Assembly: GCA_934675115.1 (NCBI GenBank)
Contig: CAKUPH010000035.1
Span: 1-21,679, forward strand
Reading direction: 5' to 3'
DNA from: an uncultured Oscillospiraceae bacterium
GTDB lineage: Bacteria > Bacillota > Clostridia > Oscillospirales > Oscillospiraceae
DNA length: 21,679 nucleotides
Positions 14,316-21,679 of the stretch are shown piece after piece. The position numbers and the translations under genes were made by a program. Position 1 is the stretch's first letter; every line of letters starts with the position of its first letter. A model generated the notes under the pieces. It saw nothing but the letters and a program-made list of their open reading frames with translations. It had not been told where the DNA came from and made no database searches.

Positions 14316-15356
14316 ATGAACGCGAAACGATTTTTTGCCGTCGTGCTGGTGGCCGCGGCCGTTGTGCTGGGCGTGGCGGCGGCCTTCGTGGCGTGGACGG
14401 ATCCGCTGATGCGGGGCGGCCTTGCCGACGGGGAGACGGCCCTCTTCATCAACCAGCGGTACGAGGAGCCGGGGCTGATCCGCAGTCAGGACTACTCCGC
14501 CGTGGTCATGGGCACCTCGCTGGTGGCCAATTACCGGGCGTCGTGGTTCACCGAGGGGCTGGGGGAAAAGACGCTGAAGATCACCTTCCCCGACGGCTGG
14601 ATCAGCGAGTTCGACACCGCGCTGGATCTTGCCTTCAGCACCCACCCGGATCTTGACAAGGTGTTTTTCGGGCTGGACCCCAACATCCTTGTCCGCTCGG
14701 ACAGCGAGCGAACGGTGGAGCTGCCGAAGTACCTCTACAACAACAATCCGCTGGACGACGTGGAATTCTACCTCAACGCGGACAGCGTTGTGCTGGCGGC
14801 CAAGACGCTGGCGGCCCGGGCCAACGGCACGGGCACCGATCTGGACAGCGCCTACCTCCTTCAGGCGGAGTTTTCCAAGAAAAACGCCATTTTCGGCTAT
14901 CCCCGGCCGGAGGTCAGTGACACCGTCCTGCCGGAGGACGCCTTCCGGGCAGCCTGCGACGAGAACCTCGCCGTGGTGAAAAGCTGGCTGGAGGAGCACC
15001 CGGACACGGAGTTCACCATCTGGTTTCCGCCCTACAGCATCCTCTACTGGGACAAAATGACCCGGGAGGGCCGGGCGGACGCCATCATCTGGGCGGTGGA
15101 GTACGCCACGGAGCAGCTGCTGCAATACGACAATGTGAAGGTCCACTGCTTCCTCATTGACTACAACACCATCCTGACTCTGGCCCAGTACGCCGACCAC
15201 GTCCATGCGTCCACGGTGGTGACGGAGCGGATGACCCAGTACCTGCTGGAGGGAAAATTCCGCTTCACCGAGGAAAATTATCAATTAAGACTGGACGAGC
15301 TGCGGGAGTTTGTGGCAAACTATGATTATGATAAGGTGTTTGAGTCGCTGTGGTGA
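14316..15356 (+). CDS. SGNH/DltD-like partner protein of the MBOAT acyltransferase
   Basis: 346 residues. An N-terminal membrane segment (about 6-26) acts as signal anchor and places the rest outside the cell. VVMGTSLVANYRASWF (63-78) carries the GxS motif of SGNH hydrolases with S68 as likely nucleophile. YADHVHAS (292-299) supplies D294 with H297 as the likely remaining triad residues. Proteins of this layout next to MBOATs (DltD, AlgX/AlgJ, PatB types) complete acyl transfer to the extracellular polymer. GAGGAG directly upstream supports the start, and the nine-base gap to the MBOAT stop indicates one operon. The overall sequence is not close to any named member I know, so the partner role rests on motif plus neighbourhood. 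Confidence 0.75.
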   Translation: MNAKRFFAVVLVAAAVVLGVAAAFVAWTDPLMRGGLADGETALFINQRYEEPGLIRSQDYSAVVMGTSLVANYRASWFTEGLGEKTLKITFPDGWISEFDTALDLAFSTHPDLDKVFFGLDPNILVRSDSERTVELPKYLYNNNPLDDVEFYLNADSVVLAAKTLAARANGTGTDLDSAYLLQAEFSKKNAIFGYPRPEVSDTVLPEDAFRAACDENLAVVKSWLEEHPDTEFTIWFPPYSILYWDKMTREGRADAIIWAVEYATEQLLQYDNVKVHCFLIDYNTILTLAQYADHVHASTVVTERMTQYLLEGKFRFTEENYQLRLDELREFVANYDYDKVFESLW

Positions 15357-15418
15357 CGTCGGCGCAGACTCTGCCGAACACCGCTGACCATCGACCTCGT
15401 CGGCGCAAAGTCCGTTTA

Positions 15419-15507
15419 GCGCAGTTTCCGCCTGCGGCGAAAACTGCGCCCACTTCCTTGCGCCTCCTCTCCCCACAGAGCTGGCGCTCTGCGGGGGCCC
15501 CATTTTT
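15419..15507 (+). terminator. Two hairpins ending the XRE-MBOAT-SGNH operon
   Basis: GCGCAGTTT/AAACTGCGC with an inner CCGC/GCGG (15419-15449) is a strong stem without a T-run. CCCCACAGAG/CTCTGCGGGG (15471-15496), with one mismatch, is followed by GCCCCATTTTTG and is the better terminator candidate. A further GCCCCGC-TTT-GCGGGGC hairpin (about 15529-15545) lies in the lepA leader. Confidence 0.55.
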
Positions 15508-15576
15508 GATTTACGCGCCATCCAGCGCGCCCCGCTTTGCGGGGCCGGGTGGATTTTCCCACGGAGGTATTTCTGT

Positions 15577-17385
15577 ATGACAGACCAAAGCAAAATTCGC
15601 AACTTCTCTATAATCGCGCACATCGACCACGGAAAATCCACCCTGTCCGACCGGATGATCGAGATCTGCGGCGCGGTGGAGCAGCGGCAGATGGAGTCCC
15701 AGCTGCTGGACAACATGGAGCTGGAGCGGGAGCGCGGCATCACCATCAAGGCCCGGGCCGTCCGGATGAACTACAAGGCCGACGATGGCGAGACGTACTT
15801 CCTCAACCTCATCGACACGCCGGGCCATGTGGACTTCAACTATGAGGTGAGCCGCTCCCTGGCCGCCTGCGAGGGCGCGGTGCTGGTGGTGGACGCGGCT
15901 CAGGGCGTGGAGGCCCAGACGCTGGCCAACACCTATCTGGCGCTGGATCACGACCTTGAGATCCGCCCCGTCCTCAACAAGATCGATCTGCCCGCCGCCG
16001 ACCCCCAGCGGGTGAAGCACGAGATCGAGGACATCATCGGCCTGCCCGCCATGGACGCGCCGGAGATCTCCGCCAAGATGGGCACCAACATCCGCGCGGT
16101 GCTGGAGGACATCGTCCACAACGTCCCCGCGCCGGAGGGCGACCCCTCCGCCCCGCTGAAGGCCCTGATCTTTGACAGCCAGTACGACCCTTATCTGGGC
16201 GTCATCGTGTATTTCCGCATCATGGAGGGCTCCATCCGTCCGGGCATGGAGGTGCAGCTCATGGCCTCCGGCTCCCGGCACACGGTGCTGGAGTGCGGCT
16301 ATCTCCATCCGCTGGGCATGGAGCCGGCCAAGGAGCTCATCGCCGGCGAGGTGGGCTATTTCACCGCGTCCATCAAGAACGTGAAGGACACCCGGGTGGG
16401 CGACACCATCACCGAGGCCGACCGCCCCACGGCGGAGCCACTGCCCGGCTACCGCCCGGTGCAGCCCATGGTGTACTGCGGCGTGTATACCGAGGACGGC
16501 TCCAAGTATCCCGACCTGCGGGACGCGCTGGAAAAGCTCCAGCTCAACGACGCCTCCCTGTCCTTCGAGCCGGAGTCGTCCATCGCGTTGGGCTTCGGCT
16601 TCCGGTGCGGCTTCCTGGGTATGCTCCACATGGAGATCATTCAGGAGCGGCTGGAGCGGGAATTTGATCTGGACCTCATCACCACCCTGCCCTCCGTCAT
16701 CTACGAGGTCACCAAGACCGACGGCACGGAGCTCCGGGTGGACAACCCCCACAACTACCCCGACCCCGGCTCCATTTCCGAGGCCCGGGAGCCCTTTGTC
16801 AAGGTGTCCATCATCTCTCCGCCGGACTACGTGGGCAACATCATGCCCCTGTGTCAGGACCGCCGGGGCGAGTTCAAGGACATGCAGTATCTGGACACCA
16901 ATCTGGTGGAGATCCACTACCTCATGCCCCTCAACGAGATCATCTACGACTTTTTTGACACGCTGAAGGCCAAGACCCGGGGCTACGCGTCGCTGGACTA
17001 TGAGATGGAGGGCTACCGCCCGTCCGATCTGGTGAAGGTGGACCTGCTCCTCAACGGCGATCAGGTGGACGCCCTGTCCTTCATTGCCCACCGGGAGAAG
17101 GCGTACAAGCGGGCCCGGCGGATCTGCGAGAAGCTCAAGGAGAATATCCCCCGCCAGATGTTCGAGGTGCCCATTCAGGCGGCCATCGGCGGCAAGGTCA
17201 TCGCCCGCGAGACCATCAAGGCCCTGCGCAAGGACGTGCTGGCCAAGTGCTACGGCGGCGACATCACCCGGAAGAAAAAGCTGCTGGAAAAGCAGAAAGA
17301 GGGCAAGAAAAAGATGCGTTCGCTGGGTACTGTGCAGATGCCCACGGAGGCGTTTATGGCCGTCCTCAAGCTGGACGAGGAATAA
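15577..17385 (+). CDS. lepA: Elongation factor 4 (LepA GTPase)
   Basis: 602 residues, the standard LepA length. A translational GTPase that acts on stalled or pre-translocation ribosomes and is linked to 30S assembly. The G domain shows AHIDHGKST (14-22), RGITIKA (53-59), DTPGH (80-84), NKID (134-137) and ISAKMG. The EF-G-like domains follow, and then the LepA-specific C-terminal domain with [95 protein letters not shown] in this part of the protein. GGAGGT eight bases upstream fixes the start at 15577. It appears to be a single gene ended at 17390-17417. I could not define its promoter with confidence in the hairpin-rich spacer upstream. Confidence 0.98.
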   Translation: MTDQSKIRNFSIIAHIDHGKSTLSDRMIEICGAVEQRQMESQLLDNMELERERGITIKARAVRMNYKADDGETYFLNLIDTPGHVDFNYEVSRSLAACEGAVLVVDAAQGVEAQTLANTYLALDHDLEIRPVLNKIDLPAADPQRVKHEIEDIIGLPAMDAPEISAKMGTNIRAVLEDIVHNVPAPEGDPSAPLKALIFDSQYDPYLGVIVYFRIMEGSIRPGMEVQLMASGSRHTVLECGYLHPLGMEPAKELIAGEVGYFTASIKNVKDTRVGDTITEADRPTAEPLPGYRPVQPMVYCGVYTEDGSKYPDLRDALEKLQLNDASLSFEPESSIALGFGFRCGFLGMLHMEIIQERLEREFDLDLITTLPSVIYEVTKTDGTELRVDNPHNYPDPGSISEAREPFVKVSIISPPDYVGNIMPLCQDRRGEFKDMQYLDTNLVEIHYLMPLNEIIYDFFDTLKAKTRGYASLDYEMEGYRPSDLVKVDLLLNGDQVDALSFIAHREKAYKRARRICEKLKENIPRQMFEVPIQAAIGGKVIARETIKALRKDVLAKCYGGDITRKKKLLEKQKEGKKKMRSLGTVQMPTEAFMAVLKLDEE

Positions 17386-17389
17386 AAAA

Positions 17390-17417
17390 GAGGAAGCCCG
17401 GGAGGGCTTCCTTTTTT
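17390..17417 (+). terminator. Intrinsic terminator after lepA
   Basis: GGAAGCCC (17392-17399), loop GGGA, GGGCTTCC and six T, just after the stop codon. Confidence 0.92.
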
Positions 17418-17998
17418 GTTCGTCGGGGGCCACCTTTTTCGGATTCGCCGGAAGTCCGGCGAGGGACTATGAGCGTCCTCCGCGGACGCTCCGCTGGGGT
17501 GACTTTTCGTTCGTGCGAAAAGTCACCAAAAGCACGCACAGGGGATAATCCCCTGTGTACCCCTTAGAAGGGGACTGGCATAAGCCTTGTTTTTGCGGTG
17601 CCGCAGAAGTTGTGCTGACTCCTTCGGTAAGACGCTGTTCTTCTATTTCCGTTGCCGCTGGTCTGGTGTAAACTTGCGAGAAATGTGCTCGGTAGAGCAC
17701 CGTACCTAAAAGTATACAGACAGCGTAGGCGCCGCCCGTCGGCCCGACGGACTTTAATGACCACCAATGGAGCGGCAGCGGGAATCAGCGGCTTCGCGTG
17801 TCCTGTTACCCCGCGCCGGAGATAGAACGCCGCACTACTTGCTTGCGCCCCCGTAAACTTGGGGTTTTCAGGGGGAAAACGCTATGAGCGAGAACGCGCC
17901 TTTTGCGTTCGAAGTCGAATCCGCGTTTTCTCCCTGAGCGCTTTTTTGCATCCTTTTTGTGCGTACAAAAAGGATGTCGCCCTGAGGGGCGAAACCCC
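17418..17998. other. Gene-free spacer packed with perfect hairpins
   Basis: No supported gene in 580 bases. Perfect inverted repeats follow one another: CGCCGG/CCGGCG (17446-17461), GCGTCC/GGACGC (17473-17489), GTGACTTTTCG/CGAAAAGTCAC (17499-17526), ACAGGGGA/TCCCCTGT (17538-17556), CCCCTT/AAGGGG (17560-17573), GTGCTC/GAGCAC (17685-17700), CCGTCGG/CCGACGG (17736-17750), GAACGC/GCGTTC (17892-17910), CATCCTTTTTGT/ACAAAAAGGATG (17949-17976) and GAGGGG/CCCCTC (17984-18000). The last overlaps the stop of the minus-strand gene and may help end its transcript. It looks like accumulated intergenic repeat elements or an untranslated structured RNA; sequence alone does not decide. Confidence 0.7.
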
Positions 17999-18706
17999 TC
18001 ACTTCACTTCCCGAATGAGCACCATCGGCGTCAGCTGTGTGCCGTTGCCGCAGGGGTTGTCGGCGATCATGGCCATGAGGTCGGCCTCGCTCTCGGTGAT
18101 GGCGGAGCACTTGCCCAGCAGCTCCTGGGCCAGGTCGTTAGCGTCCACGATCATCATGCGCACGCCGGTCTCCTTATAGACCTCCTCGCACACGCCGTCG
18201 GAATTCTCCGGGATGCGGATGCCGAACTCACCGTACACGTCGAAGCAGTGGTCATATAAGCCGTCCAGACCGGACACCTCCTGCCCCACCATCTCGTAGA
18301 ACACGCCCCGCTTGCCGAACAGCTTGCCGAAGCCGGCGCAGATGGCCGCCCAGATGACGTACAGCGCGCCCCGCTGGTCGATGGCGAACTGCATCTTCCA
18401 CGGGGAGTCCACGCCGATGCCGGCGGAGGAGTGGGACGCGAATCTGGACAGGAATTTGGCCAGCCACGAGAGCTTCATGTCCGCCTTCCGCACGATGCGC
18501 TTCTGGCACAGGGAGATGATCTTCTCGCTGGAGGACAGGATGTCCCCCTCCTGATAGATGGGGACCACGTACTTCTTGACGAGATCCATGTAGCTCTCGC
18601 CCACCTGCACGAAGTGGGTGGGGATGGCGTGGCGGGCGAAGGTGCGGTCCCCCACCTTGATCTCGACCTGCTTGCCTTCGTTGGCCTTGAACTCGGACAG
18701 TTCCAT
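17999..18706 (-). CDS. CofE-like (coenzyme F420-0:L-glutamate ligase family) protein
   Basis: 235 residues. The segments TFARHAIPTHFVQVGESYMDLVKKYV and YQEGDILSSSEKIISLCQKRIV resemble the N-terminal part of CofE-type F420-0:gamma-glutamyl ligases, where GD(I/V)(L/I)xxSEKI forms part of the nucleotide/metal site. ADLMAMIADNPCGNGTQLTPMVLIRE closes the protein. CofE adds glutamates to coenzyme F420, but F420 synthesis is not a known trait of gut Clostridia and no other F420 gene is present here, so the true substrate may be a different carboxylated cofactor or peptide. AGAGGG seven bases upstream supports the start at 18706. It is divergent from the flavoenzyme at 18966. The family call is from recognised segments and is moderately secure; the function is open. 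Confidence 0.7.
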   Translation of the reverse strand: MELSEFKANEGKQVEIKVGDRTFARHAIPTHFVQVGESYMDLVKKYVVPIYQEGDILSSSEKIISLCQKRIVRKADMKLSWLAKFLSRFASHSSAGIGVDSPWKMQFAIDQRGALYVIWAAICAGFGKLFGKRGVFYEMVGQEVSGLDGLYDHCFDVYGEFGIRIPENSDGVCEEVYKETGVRMMIVDANDLAQELLGKCSAITESEADLMAMIADNPCGNGTQLTPMVLIREVK

Positions 18707-18789
18707 AACAATACCCTCTTTTGTGTATTTCTCTCAGTATAGCCATCAGGCGGCGCGGGCAGTCCGTCCGCCGGATTTTTGTACCTGAC

Positions 18790-18818
18790 AGTATATCACA
18801 GGCGGCGGCGCAGGGCAA
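18790..18818 (-). promoter_or_regulatory. Promoter of the CofE-like gene
   Basis: On the minus strand TTGCCC (18813-18818), 17 bases and TATACT (18790-18795). A second TATACT at 18736-18741 is nearer the gene but has no good -35 box. Confidence 0.55.
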
Positions 18819-18902
18819 ATATATTTTGCCGGAATGCTGCCGCTCCGGGGGATTTATGCCGGAACCGGGAAAGCAATGCCGCCAAAGGCATACCGCCGCC
18901 CG

Positions 18903-18931
18903 TTGCGCCCGCCGGGGAAAGCCGCTATAAT
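18903..18931 (+). promoter_or_regulatory. Promoter of the flavin oxidoreductase gene
   Basis: TTGCGC (18903-18908), 17 bases and a perfect TATAAT (18926-18931). It predicts a short leader of about 28 bases and rules out the in-frame upstream start at 18834. Confidence 0.75.
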
Positions 18932-18965
18932 GGAGCCAACGGAACTTTGCAAGGAGGGCTTTGCC

Positions 18966-20915
18966 ATGCTGACAGCACAGCGCTATCCCCACGTATTTTC
19001 CCCCATCCAGATCGGCCCCGTCCGGCTGAAAAACCGGCTGGGCTTCGCCCCTATGGTATGCAACAAATGCACCGTGGACGGCACCGTCACCGACTCCATG
19101 GTGGAGTTCGTCTACAGTCAGGCGGCCACTGGCGTGGGCTATGTCACCATCGGCGACACCCAGGTGGACGACGATCTGGGCGGCGCGTTCATGGCCACGC
19201 TGAACATCGCCCGCAAGACCAGCATCCCCGGCATGATCAAGCTCACCGAGGCCGCCGCCTTCGGCGGCGCGGTGCTGTCGGTGGAGCTGAACCACTCCGG
19301 CCGGGGGGCCAAGGACGCCCTGACGAAGGGCCAGCCCATCGGGCCGTCCGCCGTGTGCTTTCCCCGGTGCAGCCAGAACGTCCGCCCCATGGAGCGGGAG
19401 GATCTGGAGCGGGTGAAGGGCCTGTTCGTCCACTGCGCGAAGCAGTGCGTTCAGGCGGGCTTCCAGATGCTCATGGTCCACTGCGCCCACAACAACCTGC
19501 TGGGGCAGTTTCTCTCTCCCCTGTCCAACCTCCGCACCGACGAGTACGGCGGCAGCCCCGAGAACCGCCGCCGCTATCCGCTGGAGGTGCTGGCCGCCGT
19601 CCGGGAGGCCGTTGGCCCCGGCATCGCCATCGAGGTGCGGGTGTCCGCCGAGGAGATCACCCCCGGCGGCCTTGCGTTTGACGAATCCCTTGCCTTTATG
19701 GAGGAGGCCCAGAAGTACTGCGACCTCATCCACGTCTCCCGGGGCATCGTGTACGACGACGCGGGCATTTACACCCTGCCCACCTTCCTGCGGGACCGCA
19801 CGCTGAACGTGGACTGGGCCCGCCGGGTGAAGGAGCGCGTCCATGTGCCGGTGGCGGTGGTGGGCAACTTCTCCACGCTGGAGGAGGCGGAAGCGGTCAT
19901 CGCCTCCGGCGCCGCCGACATCGTGTGCGCCGCCCGGATGTACCTCACCGATCACGACCTGATCCGCAAGTCGCTGGCGGACAAGGCGGACACCGTCCGG
20001 CCCTGCCTGCGCTGCCACCGGGGGTGCATCGACAACTCCGCCCGGGGCAAGGCCATCCACTGCGCCGTCAACCCGGAGCTGGGCTTCGAAGAGCTGGAGC
20101 GCACCCTTCCCGCGCCCCGCGCTTCCCGCCGGGTGCTGGTGGCCGGCGGCGGCCCCGCCGGACTTCAGGCGGCCCTCACTCTCCGGAAGCGTGGGCACGA
20201 GGTGATCTTATGCGAGGCGTCCGGCCAACTGGGCGGCCTGCTCATCGACGCGGCGGCCCCGGCCTGCAAGGGGTACATGAAGGAATACCTCCGCTGGCTG
20301 TTGGACGCGGCCATGAACTGCGGCGCGGACATCCGGCTCGGAACCCCGGTCACGCCGGAGCTGGCGGAGGAGCTGGCCCCGGACGCGGTCATCGTGGCCA
20401 CCGGCTCGAAGTACCTGCGGCCCAACATCCACGGCATCGAGTCCGCCGCCATGCTCACCGACGTGGAGCGCAAGCGGGTGACGACCGGCAAAAAGGTGCT
20501 GGTGTGCGGCGGCGGCTCCTCCGGGCTGGAGTGCGCCCTCGGCCTTGCCATGGAGGGCCACGAGGTGGCGGTGGCCGACCAGCTGCCGCTGGAGCGGTTT
20601 GCCGCCGGTATGCCCTATTTCCCCCGTCTGGATCTGCTTAAGTGTCTGGCCGAGCGGGGGGTGCGCCTGCTGCCGGAGCACCGGGTGGAGCGTTTCATCG
20701 GAACCGGCGCGGTGCTGTCCGGCCCCGGCGGCGTGGTGGAAGAGACGGCGGACACCTGCGTTATTGCCATGGGCGTCCGGCCGGACCCCGCCCTGCTGGA
20801 CGCGCTGCGGGCGCGGTTCCCGGTAGACGTGCTGCCCGCCGGCGATCTGGACGGCGGCGTGAACCTCTACGACGCCATCCACTCCGCCCATTTTGCCGCT
20901 CTGCGGGTGCTGTAA
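18966..20915 (+). CDS. Old-Yellow-Enzyme/FAD/Fe-S oxidoreductase (dienoyl-CoA reductase-like)
   Basis: 649 residues with the three-part layout of 2,4-dienoyl-CoA reductase, trimethylamine dehydrogenase and BaiCD/BaiH. An FMN-binding TIM barrel spans about 8-345. A 4Fe-4S cysteine set follows (C347, C350, C354, C366; CLRCHRGC then C). The FAD/NAD(P) part has GGGPAG at 394-399 and a second GGGSSG further on. NADH electrons would pass through FAD and the cluster to FMN, which reduces an activated double bond. QFLSPLSNLRTDEYGGSPENRRRYPLEV is a clear OYE signature. The preceding motif is HCAHNNL (172-178) where dienoyl-CoA reductases have HGAHGYL: the HxxH pair is kept but the catalytic Tyr position is Asn177, so chemistry or substrate may differ. 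AAGGAGGG about nine bases upstream supports ATG 18966. The substrate is not identifiable. Confidence 0.92.
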   Translation: MLTAQRYPHVFSPIQIGPVRLKNRLGFAPMVCNKCTVDGTVTDSMVEFVYSQAATGVGYVTIGDTQVDDDLGGAFMATLNIARKTSIPGMIKLTEAAAFGGAVLSVELNHSGRGAKDALTKGQPIGPSAVCFPRCSQNVRPMEREDLERVKGLFVHCAKQCVQAGFQMLMVHCAHNNLLGQFLSPLSNLRTDEYGGSPENRRRYPLEVLAAVREAVGPGIAIEVRVSAEEITPGGLAFDESLAFMEEAQKYCDLIHVSRGIVYDDAGIYTLPTFLRDRTLNVDWARRVKERVHVPVAVVGNFSTLEEAEAVIASGAADIVCAARMYLTDHDLIRKSLADKADTVRPCLRCHRGCIDNSARGKAIHCAVNPELGFEELERTLPAPRASRRVLVAGGGPAGLQAALTLRKRGHEVILCEASGQLGGLLIDAAAPACKGYMKEYLRWLLDAAMNCGADIRLGTPVTPELAEELAPDAVIVATGSKYLRPNIHGIESAAMLTDVERKRVTTGKKVLVCGGGSSGLECALGLAMEGHEVAVADQLPLERFAAGMPYFPRLDLLKCLAERGVRLLPEHRVERFIGTGAVLSGPGGVVEETADTCVIAMGVRPDPALLDALRARFPVDVLPAGDLDGGVNLYDAIHSAHFAALRVL

Positions 20916-21021
20916 AGCGAATTTACATTTTATCTGTATCTTTCGCGCCCGGTCTATGCTATGCTTATCTCAGCGGGACGGCCGGAGGGCCGCCCGGAAC
21001 CGATGAGAGGAGACAAGCAGC

Positions 21022-21465
21022 GTGAACGTCATATCCCTATTAACGCCCAAGGCGCAGGTTGCCTATCTCTATGAAGATTTCACCGTCCGGCAGGGGCTGG
21101 AGAAAATGCGGGTGGCCGGGTACACCGCCATCCCCGTTCTGGCCCGGGACGGCAGCTATGTGGGCACGGTGAGCGAGGGGGATTTCCTCTGGAACCTCAT
21201 CGACCGCCGGGACAACAGCATCCGCAGTCAGGAAAAGATCCCCCTGAGCACCATTATGCGCGGCGGCTTCAATCCGCCGGTGTCGGTGGGCGTGTCGCTG
21301 GATGACCTGCTGGAGCGGGCCATGCGGCAGTCCTTCATTCCGGTGGTGGACGACCGCGGGGCCTTTGCGGGCATCGTCACCCGGCAGAATATCATCCGCC
21401 GCCTTACCGTCCCCAACGAAGCGGTGGAGACCGAGCGGATGGAGTACGCCGCCGCGGGAGCGTAA
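21022..21465 (+). CDS. Stand-alone tandem CBS-domain protein
   Basis: 147 residues starting with GTG at 21022, with AGAGGAGA about nine bases upstream. Two CBS repeats fill the protein: about 8-60 (VAYLYEDFTVRQGLEKMRVAGYTAIPVLARDGSYVGTVSEGDFLWNL) and about 78-130 (STIMRGGFNPPVSVGVSLDDLLERAMRQSFIPVVDDRGAFAGIVTRQNIIRRL). CBS pairs bind adenosine nucleotides and act as energy sensors, usually on a partner enzyme or transporter. No partner domain is fused here. The gene follows the flavin oxidoreductase with a 106-bp gap containing a CGGCC/GGCCG hairpin; whether it is co-transcribed is unclear because neither a strong terminator nor a strong promoter stands out there. It ends at 21485-21514. Confidence 0.9.
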   Translation: MNVISLLTPKAQVAYLYEDFTVRQGLEKMRVAGYTAIPVLARDGSYVGTVSEGDFLWNLIDRRDNSIRSQEKIPLSTIMRGGFNPPVSVGVSLDDLLERAMRQSFIPVVDDRGAFAGIVTRQNIIRRLTVPNEAVETERMEYAAAGA

Positions 21466-21484
21466 AAGTTGAAAAGAGCATGAA

Positions 21485-21514
21485 AAACGGCCGTCTCAGA
21501 TGAGACGGCCGTTT
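21485..21514 (+). terminator. Intrinsic terminator after the CBS gene
   Basis: AAACGGCCGTCTC, loop AGAT, GAGACGGCCGTTT: a perfect 13-bp stem with a short T tail, 19 bases after the stop codon. It works symmetrically on either strand. The second repeat copy begins five bases later. Confidence 0.85.
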
Positions 21515-21519
21515 AACTC

Positions 21520-21679
21520 GTCGAAAAAGGCAAAGCCTTTTCCGACGAAAGAGACCGCACCCCGCTGCATCGCACAAAATGGCCGCCGATAGCGGCCATT
21601 TTGCACGTTTGCGGGGCGAGAAGTGTTTTCTGCCACGCGCATGTCGCGGCAGAAAACGGATCATATTTCTTTCGCCGCT
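21520..21679. repeat. Structured dispersed repeat, copy 2 (cut by window edge)
   Basis: Second copy of the element at 1575-1762, in the same orientation, running off the window. It starts with the same GTCGAAAAAGGC. Its stems are cleaner than those of copy 1: CAAAATGGCCGC/GCGGCCATTTTG is a perfect 12-bp stem, enclosed by CCCCGC/GCGGGG. GTTTTCTGCC (21625-21634) pairs perfectly with GGCAGAAAAC (21648-21657). The right end, including any terminal inverted repeat, is not visible. Confidence 0.8.

Noticed and set aside
17446..17573. Possible CRISPR array or tRNA in the hairpin-rich spacer
   Set aside because: The hairpins differ in sequence and spacing, so there is no repeat-spacer pattern, and no cloverleaf with a conserved TPsiC arm could be drawn. 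No tRNA or rRNA was found elsewhere in the window either.
17467..17767. Small frames in the spacer after lepA
   Set aside because: They run through perfect hairpins, lack ribosome-binding sites and show no protein-like pattern; the DNA structure explains them better.
20911..20930. TGTAAA/TTTACA hairpin with a T-rich tail as terminator of the flavin oxidoreductase gene
   Set aside because: The stem is only six AT-rich pairs and includes the stop codon; too weak to list beside the strong terminators in this window.

Overview
The window is high-GC bacterial chromosome with the gene content, Shine-Dalgarno sites and strong intrinsic terminators of a Clostridia-type Bacillota. The GC-rich coding style, the short single-gene units and the long hairpin-rich spacers suggest an Oscillospiraceae gut commensal (Oscillibacter, Flavonifractor or Dysosmobacter-like). 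This is an inference from gene content; no rRNA or tRNA is present to confirm it.

Left part (1-5600): the 3' end of an oleate hydratase gene converges on a HAD phosphatase gene, with a structured repeat between them. Next comes a membrane-anchored LysM-G5-M23 cell-wall peptidase behind a strong promoter with a WalR-type box. A small tail-anchored membrane protein follows, with three LexA/SOS-like boxes over its promoter. rpsO follows with a structured leader.

Middle (5600-12000): a repeat-bearing spacer leads to pnp, followed by a MATE exporter. Two divergent small-envelope genes come next: a three-helix membrane protein and an AT-richer PASTA lipoprotein. The phosphotransacetylase gene pta converges on the lipoprotein gene.

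Right part (12100-21679): a three-gene operon encodes an XRE regulator, an MBOAT acyltransferase and an SGNH-like partner, probably for O-acylation of a cell-surface polymer. lepA follows, then a 580-bp gene-free stretch packed with perfect hairpins. A CofE-like ligase gene runs divergently from an Old-Yellow-Enzyme/FAD/Fe-S oxidoreductase gene. A stand-alone CBS-pair protein, its terminator and a second copy of the structured repeat close the window.

Most genes are housekeeping (S15, PNPase, LepA, Pta) or ordinary accessory functions, and I do not see a large new defence or mobile system. The least explained signals are the two-copy structured repeat that starts a few bases after a hairpin at both sites, the SOS-box-controlled tail-anchored small protein, the acylation operon that carries its own regulator, and the hairpin-dense island after lepA.
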